The translations under genes and the position numbers were made by a program. Shown here in pieces: positions 43,361 to 54,790 of a stretch of 64,000 nucleotides of DNA. The DNA comes from Galaxea fascicularis (Eukaryota; Cnidaria; Anthozoa; Scleractinia; Euphylliidae): the NCBI GenBank assembly GCA_948470475.1, contig OX419345.1:8055590-8119589 (forward strand), in the 5' to 3' direction. Position 1 is the stretch's first letter. Each line of letters begins with the position of its first letter. The notes under the pieces were generated by a model. The model made no database searches. It was not told where the DNA came from and saw only the letters and a list, made by a program, of their open reading frames with translations.

Positions 43361-43844
43361 TTGCCAATCCACACATTGTTAACCCATTAGGATTTCTTCC
43401 TATGGGGTGAAATGAAGCTACTTCCCTCTTTGTTATGGGAACATGCACGGTCTGCCAACAAGCATCACAAATGAAAAATACTCCAAATTAATTTTAAGAT
43501 CAGAGGCCAGTTTAATGAGAACCACAAAATATTGAATTAAATTCATTCTAATTTTCTGCGGCGAATCATAAGTTATTTACATCTTGATTTATCTTCATAA
43601 TGAAATTAACTCTTTTTAATTACCTTTTAACAGCCACTGCATGATTCATGCTTCCACAGACCAGGTGAGACATTTATGATGTTTAATTTATGATTTTAAC
43701 AAATGGATACAAATTCAAAGTGGCTGATAGCCACTCAACTTGGAGAATGAATTGTAAACCACTTGTGCCACTATTATGGTTTTCAATCGTTTTTTTATGA
43801 AACATTACTGAAAGCTCCAAAAGGGAAGTGACATTACATTGTAC

Positions 43845-44407
43845 CAGCCTAATCCCTAGGCATTCCCTCTTGCTCCTTGTCCATGCAAAGTCTGAGAAGG
43901 AGTGGGCGAGAGAATGCCTAGCAAATACTGCCAAAATACCCCTGATTTTAGCGCAAAAAAAACCTGGTTGAAATTTACTAATTTCCATGCCGAACCAAAT
44001 GAAAGCTTCCGGCCGAAGCGACAATCCAGGGTAATGGAAGTCTCCAGAAATGATGGTAAGTTCTAAGTTTGTGGAATAACCTTTTTAGTCTGTCATTTTG
44101 CATTGCTTTTCCATTCAAAGTTCTGTCTAAAGTTTCATGTACTTTGCTGCACATGTTTTATCATGAGCACAATTTTTGTAGATTCAGAGTGGGAGAACAA
44201 GTGCAATGTGGAACTTGCCACCTATCCTTTTAGCAACCTCAAAGGTATATCATTATTGTAATGTGCAATCTCCTGCATATGTCAGTGTTGTTTATGGTGG
44301 ATCTGGCAGTATTTGCTACATGTAGGTGTTCTTGGCGAGTCTCCCAGTGACGTCACAGCTGACAGTTGGGTTTGACTGAACAACGAATGCCTGGGGACTA
44401 GGCTGAG
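43845..44407. mobile_element. Non-autonomous DNA transposon with 7-bp duplication
   Basis: The left end is CAGCCTAATCCCTAGGCATTC-like, and the right end carries the mirrored GAATGCCTGGGGACTAGGCTG. ATTGTAC is duplicated at 43838-43844 and 44408-44414. No coding capacity. Confidence 0.6.
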
Positions 44408-44414
44408 ATTGTAC

Positions 44415-46730
44415 TAAATTCTTTGTAGAGTCCATAACCATCCCCTTCAAATCTGTCTGCTCCGTTTCATCCCAAACAAAATTATTAAAAACAAGTTCCA
44501 GGGCTTTCAGTAAGATTTGTAACAGGTGTATGCCCCTGTGATAGTAGGTGGCTGAGGAAATCGAAGCAGTCGTTTTAAGAGTATTTCTTAACCAACATGG
44601 TCAAGTAGCTGACCCTGATTTCGATTTGTTTTTTCCAAGTATCCGGTGACTCAATGACTCACAATTGCCGAAGCTCCGTTGGTAGTCGGCCCCGAAGTTC
44701 CTCCTCTTCCATACATCTTTTATTAATGAAATTTGTTTTTTCATTTGACCATTTCCATCATCAAAATTTTAGTTGGGCCACACATTAGGCAGTGGTCAGT
44801 GCACATACATGCACAAAATGTTTAACAGAAATCAAAGGATTGAGCATGAAGTGTTTGGGTAGCCTGAGTCACGCCTACAATTTGGAAATGGCAAAGCCAT
44901 TTTCCGAGTTGAATAGACACCACGGATGTCAACAATGGGAAATACGTATGCAGGAACAAAGCACAACAGCATTGAGTTTTACTTTGAATTAGCTGACTTT
45001 ATGGCTTGAGCTTTTTCAACCATACTCAGTATAATAATAATGCCCTCAGAGTGCTTAATCATTAGTAAAAAAAACCCTGAGCTAACGTAATACTATTTGT
45101 GATACTTAATTGAAAACCATTCTTAATGACATACCATACACAGAAGACACTGCACCTTCATTACAATGCCATATTTAGATACAAGACATTTATACTGAGG
45201 CTTCAATTGAACATCAACAGTGCTAAGGATGTGTTAGGCAAGGTTAAAGAAAAACCATCCACAGCAGCATGGAGTACATTATAAGATGTAAAGCAAGTGT
45301 CCACACAGTGTGTCTAGTTGTTCTCTCTTGATACATCTTATGTGTGAACAGGCGCTCCTGCAAAGGAAGTGGAAATTATTATTATTACTGAAATTTCAGA
45401 CACATAATTATATGTACACGAGTATAAAGTCACTGACACATTGTCACTTTTAAGAAATATTTAGGTCTTGGGAAGTAAGTTCAGCTTAGGATTGTGTTAT
45501 ACAGTCAAAAACTGTCAAATCATGTAACAGAGTAGAGCTGAAAATAACTATCGGTCATCAGACAATGTCTGACTAAAATTGGCACATGGCCGACAACTAA
45601 AAAACTTTGGTCGGAAACAGTGTCCCGCTTCCTCTGCAGGGCTGCAAATAATAGTTTCATGGCTTAACTTAACACCATGCATTTGTTGCTTAGGGATTTT
45701 AAATACAAAATCACAGTAAATTACTTTATTTGCCTGAGCATCAATGCCATTTAGCATATGTGCATGGTTCTAATTGGAGACACCATCCAATGAAACTAAT
45801 TAAAATTTGGAAAATGTTGCTTTTTGAGTAGAGGGGAGAAGGTGGGAGCACTAAACAAAAACCACTCGGGGCAAGGGCAATAACAAACTCAAACCAGGGC
45901 TGCATTATTTTGCGATGAGTACTATCAACTTAATTGGCTTCTTTGAAAATGACAATAACAATTTATTGCATTATCTTTATTAGGAAGACTGTTACAGTCA
46001 GTCAGTCCAGGAAGTGTTTCCAAAAGCCATGCACAAAGTCACTCCAGCAATCTGTCATCCATTATCCGTGCGATCTCCAATCTCATTCCCAGAGGTCGCG
46101 ATCCTTTTTGACACGCGGAACCTCTGGCCAATTGGATTTTAGATCCAATTCCTATTGGCTGCTTAACACAACGACATTCAAACCGGATGTCAAAATGAAC
46201 CAGCAAGCAAACCAAATAATAAAAGAAATAACTGAATCTCATAGCAGTGACTCAGGTAATATTGTTGGACATTTGATGAAAATACTAATTATCGTAAGGA
46301 ATCACCCATTGGATTTGTTTGGCCCAAAGACATTCCTAGAAGGCATTCCTTCGGTTCTTGTTGCTGCGAACAGCGACATACTATGCACATTCCGTTTGAG
46401 AACTTGAACGTTTAATCACTTATCCGTACACAAGATGACGTGAGGAAAACTCACGGAAACTGTCACATCATAACACAGAAATCTCATATAGAAAAATAAC
46501 ACAACTGTAAGAAAAAACTGAGAAAAAACTGAGTTTCCGAGGTTTCAACTCGGTGGCCCTCGTGGTCACCATTCGAAAAGGGCCACTGCTACGCCTGTGC
46601 CAAACTAAATGCCCTATACAGGGTGCCCAGCTACTGTTGTTGGACTCACAAGACAGCCGAAGAAATTAATTTATGGCAACACATACCCTGTAACCAAGCT
46701 TATATCAACAATTCATTCAAATAATGTTAT
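44415..46730. other. Intergenic: no gene called
   Basis: A short plus-strand frame beginning CAAAATGAAC near 46195 could run to a GT at about 46258, but it has no recognisable homologue. The stretch around 45541-45660 shares words with 26620-26690 and 28580-28660 and may be an old transposon end. Confidence 0.4.
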
Positions 46731-46736
46731 TTTATT
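46731..46736 (-). terminator. Polyadenylation signal of the BTB-BACK gene
   Basis: AATAAA on the minus strand, 66 bp downstream of the stop codon at 46802-46804. Confidence 0.6.
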
Positions 46737-46801
46737 GCTTTGCTAAAGCAACTGAACCTTGCCCAAGAGTTTGGTCTTACCATAGTTTGCAGCAAATTGC
46801 A

Positions 46802-48454
46802 TCAGGCAAGTGGTTCAAACATGTATGGCTGGGCTCCAAGTTCGTAATCATAATTAATGTCTTCAAAGTCATCATAGTCCTCATAATCATCATAATCATC
46901 ACCATCTTCATAATCATCATAATCATCATAAAGATCATAGTCATCTTCATCATCTTCTTCTTCATCATCACTGCTGACTCGACAATGATTTTTTGGTGGC
47001 ACTGGATCACCAGGGAAAACATAAGATCGCCAGGCAAATTGTAGCCGGGTGATGCCTGCTTCTCCTTGTGACTTGACAACTGCACCAGCAACTCCAGCAA
47101 GAAATCCATAAGATCCCACAGGAGACTCTGAACTGAAAGACCCTCCAGTTCCTCCATATGGACCATAACGTTTAGGCTTGCCATCTTCATCTTTCTTGTT
47201 ACTGTAAAATGTGAGCTGATCAATCATCCAGCCAGACTGAATGTCAACTTTGATGATCTTTTCGCTTTCTTCCAAATGAAATTCGTGATGTTCTTGGTCC
47301 TGAGCTGTGTCAGCATAGGTACCACCACAGCCGTGACCAAATATCATTGGGTTGTCATATTTGTAATAAACCTTGAGACCACCAAGCACAGGTCGCCCAT
47401 CCCACCGTCGAATCCAGAGTTCCATTCCAGTCACATAGTGGTCATTTTCTAAACATTCAAATGTTTCTTTATTTGCATGGTGTGCAATTTCAGGTTGCAC
47501 CTGGCGTCCATTGGCAAAGCAACGTCCCCAAATCATGACACATTTAGCAAACACCCTTGGCACTGCCCAATTTTCATCTGGTGAATCTTTCTCTGGGGGC
47601 TCTACTTTCAGTTTTTTTGCTTTTTCCAGTAACTCTTGACAAACGTCTTCGTCTTGCAAAAGCTTATGTGTGGTGATCTTGCCAAGATATGACTCCGCTA
47701 AAGTCGGAAGCTTCACGAGCGGTAACAGTTGAGGAATAAGTTGTTTGCGATTCTCAGCATCGTGTTCAATGTAATGAAACACTGCCTCCAAAATCACGTT
47801 TTCTCTCTCTTCTGTACATGGGATTAAATCTTCAATCACTACGCAAAGTTCTTCGTCAGAGAGCAAATCAATCAGAAAGCGGACAGGAAGACACAAGAAT
47901 TCCTCATCTTTGCAAACATTGCTGAAATGGCGCAAGGCGTGCTGTTTCGCTACGTTACCCAACACTTCCAACGCAAACACATCTGCCAGCTGCCAAATAC
48001 CTAGACACGTTTTGTCGTCGACACCGCCTTTCAAGAAATCTCCGCAGGATTTCTTGACAAATTCAATCCCCAAATAATTCGCAGCTTCGAGCAGAGTCTG
48101 CACATTGTCTTTGCTGACACTGATGTTACCCGAATACGCGAATTCTATCAAATCGCTGACGGCTTTTTCGTCTAACCCTCGAATTTCTATCTCTTCTTTC
48201 TTTCCATCTTGCCATTTGTCTCCAAGGAGGGCTTCAAAGTACGGACTGAAGGATGCTAGCACGGCCCGGTGAGCGCGGACCGTTCGTTCCTCGCTGATTT
48301 TTAGGCTGACATCAGTGTATTTACCATCTTCATACATACTATGGAGTCCTTTAAGAATGTTAGAGCCATGTTCCTTATCACTTGCGGACAAACCTTCAAC
48401 AGCATCTGAGAAAGACCTTTTCAAAACAGGAGTAAACTCTGCCGTCGTCGCCAT
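46802..48454 (-). CDS. BTB-BACK protein with jacalin-like C-terminal half and Asp/Tyr-rich acidic tail
   Basis: BTB-BACK proteins usually act as homodimeric adaptors, often bringing substrates to Cullin-3 ubiquitin ligases. Seen: one exon of 550 residues. The frame is open for 19 more codons upstream (to 48511), but the second ATG (AAAATGG context) is preferred. BTB spans about residues 30-130 (KYTDVSLKI, AHRAVLASFSPYFEALL, FAYSGNISV). BACK spans about 140-245 (CLGIWQLADVF, FLIDLLSDEEL). About 310-475 is Gly/aromatic-rich with WDGRPVLGGLKVYY, SGWMIDQLTFYS and YGPYGGTGGSF, resembling a jacalin-type lectin fold. The last 55 or so residues are Asp/Glu/Tyr repeats (DDYDDYEDGDDYDDYED). There are no Kelch repeats, although most BTB-BACK proteins have them. 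The lectin-like assignment is an inference from the Gly motifs. Confidence 0.85.
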   Translation of the reverse strand: MATTAEFTPVLKRSFSDAVEGLSASDKEHGSNILKGLHSMYEDGKYTDVSLKISEERTVRAHRAVLASFSPYFEALLGDKWQDGKKEEIEIRGLDEKAVSDLIEFAYSGNISVSKDNVQTLLEAANYLGIEFVKKSCGDFLKGGVDDKTCLGIWQLADVFALEVLGNVAKQHALRHFSNVCKDEEFLCLPVRFLIDLLSDEELCVVIEDLIPCTEERENVILEAVFHYIEHDAENRKQLIPQLLPLVKLPTLAESYLGKITTHKLLQDEDVCQELLEKAKKLKVEPPEKDSPDENWAVPRVFAKCVMIWGRCFANGRQVQPEIAHHANKETFECLENDHYVTGMELWIRRWDGRPVLGGLKVYYKYDNPMIFGHGCGGTYADTAQDQEHHEFHLEESEKIIKVDIQSGWMIDQLTFYSNKKDEDGKPKRYGPYGGTGGSFSSESPVGSYGFLAGVAGAVVKSQGEAGITRLQFAWRSYVFPGDPVPPKNHCRVSSDDEEEDDEDDYDLYDDYDDYEDGDDYDDYEDYDDFEDINYDYELGAQPYMFEPLA

Positions 48455-48511
48455 TTTGATTTCCCATTTCACTTTCCATTCCTCACCAGTTTCCCTCGAC
48501 CGTCCGAGCAT

Positions 48512-49223
48512 TCACGAGCATGCGAGCACTGAGGCGAGCACTGAGGCGAGCCCTACGTTTTGCCCTGCGAGCGCGGGAAGTGACCAAATTTGTATTGCGA
48601 GCAGCGAGCACTTTGAAAAATGCAGTTGGCGGGCAGCGAGCACTTAGTAAATAATCCGCTAGGTTTCGTTGGCAGCAATCCCTCTTTTTCTAATTTTTAC
48701 GTGCTTTTTTTTTTTATTGGAGTGCGCCCAGCAGTCTGCCGGTTCCTTCACAGTGCGTAAAACTCTTACCATCTCATCGCAATCCAACCAATCATAGCTA
48801 ATTATGCCACATTTGAAGTCAAATTATGTCATGTTTTCACGTGCAAGTCTAGACTGACGTCTAGAAGCTTTTGCTGGCTGTTCACTGGCTTTTATTCTCA
48901 AAGGTCATGGGTTCAATTCAAGCCCCGTTGAAGTCCTGAATTTTTTTCAGGCTTCGTTTACGCAATTGTAAAAATTGCGATCAACACTGCGACGATCATT
49001 CTTTATTTGATTTCATATCTGCAGTTCACATATGATTTATTTCATATGTATCATTCACAATTTATATTTCGTTTTTAAAATTTTAGAGCCTTCTTAGGTC
49101 ATACAACGTAGCATTTAGTTTTAAAATATTTAGCTACAGTACACTGCAACGCCGGATCGGGAAATTAGTTTTCCTAAGTTAATAAACTAACAAGTTTCCT
49201 GTGGCTCAATAACCATTGACTGA
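48512..49223. other. Upstream region of the BTB-BACK gene
   Basis: It contains GAGCACTGAGGCGAGC-type repeated words at 48515-48560 and GAGCAGCGAGCACTT-like words at about 48598-48645. No other gene was recognised. Confidence 0.4.
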
Positions 49224-52180
49224 AAATATTCAAAGCAAAGTAAAGGAAAGTTGATTTGGAGGCAAGGAAGGTGGGTAGAGTTGACTCCGAATTATATCAT
49301 GGGGTCAGGGATTGATTCACCTGAAGACGACTGTGAGAAAACGGCTTCCTTTGTCCAACCAACTGGCATCTGTATAGAAGGAGAGACGACATTTTTGACA
49401 GACACTGGCAGTGCAGCCGCTGTGAGAATCATAACACCTGCTGAACCACTCGTAGATTTTTTCAACCATAACTCTATGCTCTATACTTCACATCGGATTC
49501 ACAGCAGCCAACATCCCAGACTTCCGGAAGCAATCTCCCTTATGGAAGAAGCAGTTTCCTACTTTGAGAAGGCAATCACTGCAGCAAGGACCAAACTCGG
49601 CGGCAAAACATCTGCAGAAGGTCCTCACGGCGTTCCATCCTCCAAGACTGTGGGGGGGGGGGGGACAGGGGGGCGGGAGCCCGGGAGAATAGGGGGCGGG
49701 AGGGGTACGGGAGGCGGGAGAGGAGGGGGCAGGAAGCGGGAGTTCAAAGAGGGCGGGAAGCGGGAGAGGAATGTGAAACGTTAATTTTTTTAATTCAACA
49801 ATATGTTACAATACTTTGAAAAACAAAAACGCAAAATATATTTGACTTGCATTTAACGTCTTTTCGGTCACTTCTGAGACTTCTGAGCAAACGAGCAAAC
49901 GAAAATTTGCGCTTGGGCTGAAAAACAGGCTTATTCCCGGTGAAATAGTAAACCCGTTTACAGTGGTTACGTCAGAGGCCATGAAATGTCAAGCGGCATG
50001 AGTGCACATGTGTCGCGTATAAAGCTGTAAAATTGCAAAAAGGTGAGGCGAGCAGCTGATCTCAAATCAATGTCGTCGAAGACAATTTTATTAGGTGTCA
50101 GTATTTTTCGGTGCGGCAGTGAAAGGTCAGTACGTGGAAGACTTTCTTTGGAGCTTGCTCCTTATGACCGTGAGTCAGTACGAACCAAAGATTTCACCGC
50201 GTGGTCTAGAAATGCCGCAACTGAATGCTGCTTTAATGAGCGCGCTGGAGAGTGTGGAGTGGTTCGTTTTACGACCCAGTTTTTTGTTTTAGACAAGTCC
50301 AAATCGATTCTAACGACCATTTGGAGCAGAAGGAGACCAGTGCGCCCACCTAGGCACATGGAAGACGTCTTTTAGATTTCCCAAACAATAACTAACAATA
50401 ATGCATATCTGAAATCCGCCTGGGACGTTTGCCTGCAATTCCGTCAAATCCTACTTCCATGATTTAATTGTCTGATCCCAATAAAGCCGGACTGGTTACT
50501 GGAAATGCGTATACTTTATAAGAACACTAGACAATTTTGAATTAACTTTTTAGACCGTCGTCACTGAAAACGGATTTCAGAAACAAATCTGAAGAGCTGA
50601 TGAAAATAGACTGAAATTGTAAAACTCAAAGAAGATAAACAAGTAGGTGAAAACTTCATTCAATTGAAACATATGGCAGTGGTAAACTTTTTAAATTATT
50701 TAAAAGCAAAGGAAATAAAGTTCTAAAGTGATGACGTCACAAAAATAAAATTTTTGAAATTATGAAATATGATGCCATAATCTTATAGAGCATCCTGAAA
50801 GACGCCCTCGTCCCAAAATTAGCTCCGAATTGCAATTCCCAGTAGAGATATAAGGGATCAATACAAACCCTTCAAAATTTGTTTCAGTTCCTACAGTTTA
50901 GAACTGAGTCAAAATTAGAGAGATTTATATGGGGCAGTATCAAATTTTCGGCTGGGAATTACAATTAAGAGCTAATTTTTGGCAAAGACCCTTTTTTAAG
51001 GATACTCCATTCGAAAATGGCGCCCAAACCCATATCACACTTTAGAACTCTATGCTTGAGAATTGTGACGCTAAATGACTAGGATGTGTTTCGACTCTGC
51101 CAATTTACAGGGGACGGGAGCAGCACGGAAAAGGGCGGGAGGCGGGAGAGCAGGGTACGGGAGGCGGGAGGTTCTGACCCCCCTGCCCCGCCCACAAGAC
51201 TATTTCGGGAACAAGAATGACTTTGGAGGCTTTCAAAAGAATTAAACGTGAAATAGAAGCTGTAAACCCAGACTACGTAAGCAAGGTTGACGTTAAAGCT
51301 TTAGTGACTCTTCTCGTCGAGTATTTCAACTCAATAATGAGATCCATTTATGACATGCCAACGGTCCAACAGTTCTGCTATCAATTTTCTGCCGCCGTAG
51401 AAGAAACTCTCAAGCGAATCAGCGATTGTGGCTTCAGCTATTTCACCTCTCGAGACTCGTACTATGATGTTCCCGAAGGGATGGTTGTCTTTGAAGAGAT
51501 TCCAAAAGTCCCCTGTCCTGCGACAAGGAAAGGACACAAAGAAGATGTGGCAAAGATCAGAGAATGGGCTAGAACCTATGGCGACAGCACACGGCAACTG
51601 AGCTTCCGCGCGAAGTCGACCAAGGATAATACAGGGACCCTGCCCATTAGCGCTTATGGCCGACGGTCACTCCCAAACAATCCAGCTAGTTTGGAAGACC
51701 TCACCGAGAGATTTCAGGAAGCAAGCAGAACATCTGAAGTAAATGTGGAGAATGTTGCAGAACGAGAGTAGGGATAATTAGTAAAAAGACGACGTGGTAC
51801 TTATCGCCAGGTTTGAGAGGATTAACGAGCCTTTTATATTAGGAAAACTGGTACAAGACCTAAACAGAACTACATCTAAAGTGAAAACTCATCCGTACGC
51901 TAACGATCCTGAAGATTGTCTAACATTCAATTACAAGTTTTATTTACCGCTCTGGTGGAGAGACAACTTGTAATTGGTACCGTTGAAGGAGTACAATTTA
52001 CGGATGAAGATTTCCATTTGGATTTGAATGAAGAACGACGGATGTCTCGAGCGTACAAGGAGCGTTCAAGAAAACGACATGAATGTAGAAGAACTTGAAC
52101 AGGAAGAGGATCCTCGTTTCAGAAGAACTTCCTCTGGAAGAACCTTAAGACTCCCAATGAATACATGGACTTAAGATAAC
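49224..52180 (+). pseudogene. NHL-type gene of a cnidarian multicopy family, disrupted by a transposon and frameshifts
   Basis: The first part (49224-49649) carries an NHL-like blade, QPTGICIEGETTFLTDTGSA, then a helical stretch (LPEAISLMEEAVSYFEKAI). The second part (51202-51771) continues the same frame with LVTLLVEYFNSIMR, MPTVQQF and CGFSYFT. These resemble an uncharacterised cnidarian family I recall. The parts are separated by the element at 49650-51194, and both copies of its target duplication are in frame with their half. Beyond the TAG at 51769 homology seems to go on in other frames: RFERINEPFILGKLVQDL in 51785-51973, then VEGVQFTDEDFHLDLN up to 52098, then an Arg/Ser-rich end near 52170. 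This indicates further frameshifts. Function unknown. Confidence 0.6.
49650..51194. mobile_element. G-rich-ended DNA transposon inserted in the NHL-type gene
   Basis: The 1.5-kb element starts GTGGGG with a poly-G run and ends CGCCCA. Both ends carry repeated GGCGGGAG / ACGGGAGGCGGGAG words, in part mirrored (CAGGGGGG near both termini). CAAGACT is duplicated at 49643-49649 and 51195-51201, and the next base (G/A) may make it a diverged 8-bp hAT-type duplication. Two overlapping ORFs inside (50043-50375, 50095-50292) match nothing I recognise, so it is probably non-autonomous. Confidence 0.7.
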
Positions 52181-53514
52181 TCGAATTGTTCTCAGTATAG
52201 TTTACAAATGTTTAAACTTCGTCCACTCCTAGCTAAAGTTGTGACACTTCACCCCCTCGAGCATAGTATTAAACAGTAGCTAACAGCAACCTATCTTTAC
52301 TACATAAAAGGAACTCCACCGCGAATTGACAATTGTTCTACTGAAATTGATTTGTCAAGCAGAAAAACCTCGCGGACGAAATGTGAAAGAGAATAATACG
52401 AGACTAATACGTCCAGCTATTTCCGTACTTAAACAGCAATGTTATGTCAAAACAGTTATGGGCTAAGCTGTAGGGGAATTCGGAGGTAAGTCCGTTTCCT
52501 TTTTTGGAAGCTAGTTAACGTAGTATACATAGCTATCGTGTTTTCTCTTGAAAAGCAAATGCATACAAATTTAAATACCGTGGTATTATAATGACAACTG
52601 AATCATGTAAAATTCTGAGAGCCCCCTCTTCCGCGCTATTCTGATTAGAAATTATACGTCCCACCCTTTAATACCCACATGTTAGCCATGTGATCTGCTG
52701 CTCTCTGTAAGTCTTCTGTGTGAACTTTTTGAACTTTTTAATTGTATGTTTGGTGGCCGGCATTTGAGTATACATGATGCCCAGTTTCAAAATTTTGCCT
52801 TTTCCCGGCAATGCGTCTTTCAGGTGCATTTATAGTCTCAATCTTCATACAGGATGTATTGTCTTGGGAATAACATAATTATATTTTAACTTTCAGTTTA
52901 TGTTATTGTCGTTTGCTTTCAACTATTCGCGTGAAGCAAATGTTGGATGTTTGATCTAGATCAAGCATTGGAGGCCATTCAAATGCAATGTTGAGAGAGG
53001 CGGCTAAACGGTCAAACGTGGATGAAAATGTTTGATCGTTTAGCCAGGGCTTAACACACAGGAAGCGTTATGTGGGCTCATTTCGCTCGATGTTTGATGA
53101 AACATTGTTTGCTCATTTAGCCACACGATGTTTATGCAACAAAGACGATGTTGGGTAAAAATGTTTGATAGTTGGCAAATTCCTGCGAAACTTGCTAACG
53201 ATAGAATGAATACGAATTGGCCACCGGGATTGAATAAGGTGACGTTTCGGATAGAGACTTGTTTCGATATCGCAAATCTATTGCAAACTGCCCTTAGGTG
53301 AGGGTCCCCTATACTTTTTTCGTGAAACGTGATTGGGACTATTTTTTCTCGTGAAGCGTGATTTGGGTTTTTTTTTATTCGTGATTCGTGATTGCCCATA
53401 TTTGATTTTTGCGTGAACGTGAACGAATTTTGAGAATAATCCGTGACGCGTGAACAGTCTCAATATTTTTACGTGAATGCATTTTGCAAAGTGGTATAGG
53501 GGAGCCTCTTAAGT
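52181..53514. other. Intergenic: no gene seen
   Basis: Between about 52950 and 53170 the words GTTTGAT, CATTTTCATCC-like and TTTAGCC recur in both orientations, suggesting an old inverted-repeat element. From 53310 to 53470 there are loose repeats of a CGTGATTCGTGA-like word. Confidence 0.45.
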
Positions 53515-53526
53515 GAATAAAGGGGG

Positions 53527-53562
<36 letters not shown>

Positions 53563-53700
53563 GGAGTTGTATACAAGAATTTGTTTTTTTCAACGGAGTT
53601 GATAATGTAAATTGACCACCGCACAGGGATTCGAAAAGCTGACGTTTCGAACGTCAGCCCTTTGTCAGAGCAAATCGAGGAATTATGGGTTGTCTGTGGT
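53515..53700 (-). repeat. Hammerhead-bearing repeat, minus-strand copy with mutated core
   Basis: On the minus strand the core reads CTGACAA (53662-53668) where a hammerhead needs CTGANGA. GAAACGTC (53641-53648) and stem I (GCT/AGC, TTTTCGAATCC) are preserved. The G-to-A change hits an invariant catalytic guanine, so this copy should be inactive. Confidence 0.65.
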
Positions 53701-54790
53701 TTATCTAGAGGAGATGGAGCTACGCTATTGGTGTTAACATGGTAAACAAGAATAAAGGAGTTAAATGAAAAGCGTTCGTTGCTGCCGATTTGATAACGAA
53801 GTTTTTGCTTTAGATGCTTGCGGCTTGGCCTTGTTACCTTGGTGTAGGGAAGGGCTGCAGATCGCCATGTGTTGTTTGGAATGATAAGGGAGATTAAAAT
53901 GTCGAGCAATTGGTTTGGATGCATATTTGTCGGCTGTGTCTAAAAGTGGGACGGGGACTCAGGGACACGTGTTCAGAGAAATGCCACGGAACACGGAGAC
54001 GTAAGAACGCGACTGAAGAGATGCAAAAAACATACCGTTGCAGGAGCCCATCATGGGCTCCTGACCGTTGCAATTAAAAACAAAACAAATCGAAAAAAGA
54101 AAATATATTTGCAGTTTACGCTGCACACATGTTTTAATGGTATGACGGGCAGGTCAAGATTTTAATTCTCCTCCCTCTTCCCCACTTTTTCCGAAAGGCC
54201 CGTCCTAAAGACCAAGATTGTAGTTTGTCGTCATCGCCAGAAATCGTGGACATTTCGAGCCCGCTAACAACTACCAGCGGTATACTGTATAACGCAAAGG
54301 AATAAAGACAGATAAAGACATCCAATATGGCAGCAAACGCTGAAACGAGTGGGAAAGACGCTGTTTCATGCGATATATTGCACAATCTAAGCTCTGTAGA
54401 TATTTTATTTGGTGCAAAGTAATTCTCGACAATGTCCGACATTTTTTTGGTTTAAATATTAGTGTGATAGCCTTTATAAATTAAGCTGTGTTCGATTTTC
54501 GCGCGTATTTACTTCCATTCAAACCAAATCTAGGGTTACTGGGGGACTGTAACCCAGTTTATATCCCATGAAACACCAGTGTTGATCAACAAAGAAAATG
54601 GCGGCTCGTGCAGGGAAAGCTTCGAGTTTGTAGCTTTCTTTCATACATAAATATGGCGTCCGCTTGCTGTGCTACAGACGAAAAATGAGAAAGATAAGGA
54701 CGTCCTTGGAAGTATTTTGCCGTGAGCAATTCATGCATTTTTCGGCAGAATTAGATCGTTTAAACATCGTATAAGTTATATCGAGTCGTG
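53701..54790. other. Intergenic: no gene called
   Basis: Several very short frames start with good ATGG contexts (near 54326, 54598 and 54652) but end within 11-32 codons. No family resemblance was found. Confidence 0.4.

Noticed and set aside
45934..46407. 157-codon plus-strand ORF, including a possible exon with CAAAATGAAC start near 46195 and GT near 46258
   Set aside because: No recognisable family and no downstream exon on that strand before the antisense BTB-BACK gene.
46724..47223. ORFs rich in Ile or Met opposite or out of frame with the BTB-BACK acidic tail
   Set aside because: They are low-complexity shadows of the Asp/Tyr codon repeats.
54134..54442. 102-codon minus-strand ORF with hydrophobic stretches
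   Set aside because: No homologue recognised, no Kozak or splice support, and it ends in AT-rich intergenic DNA.
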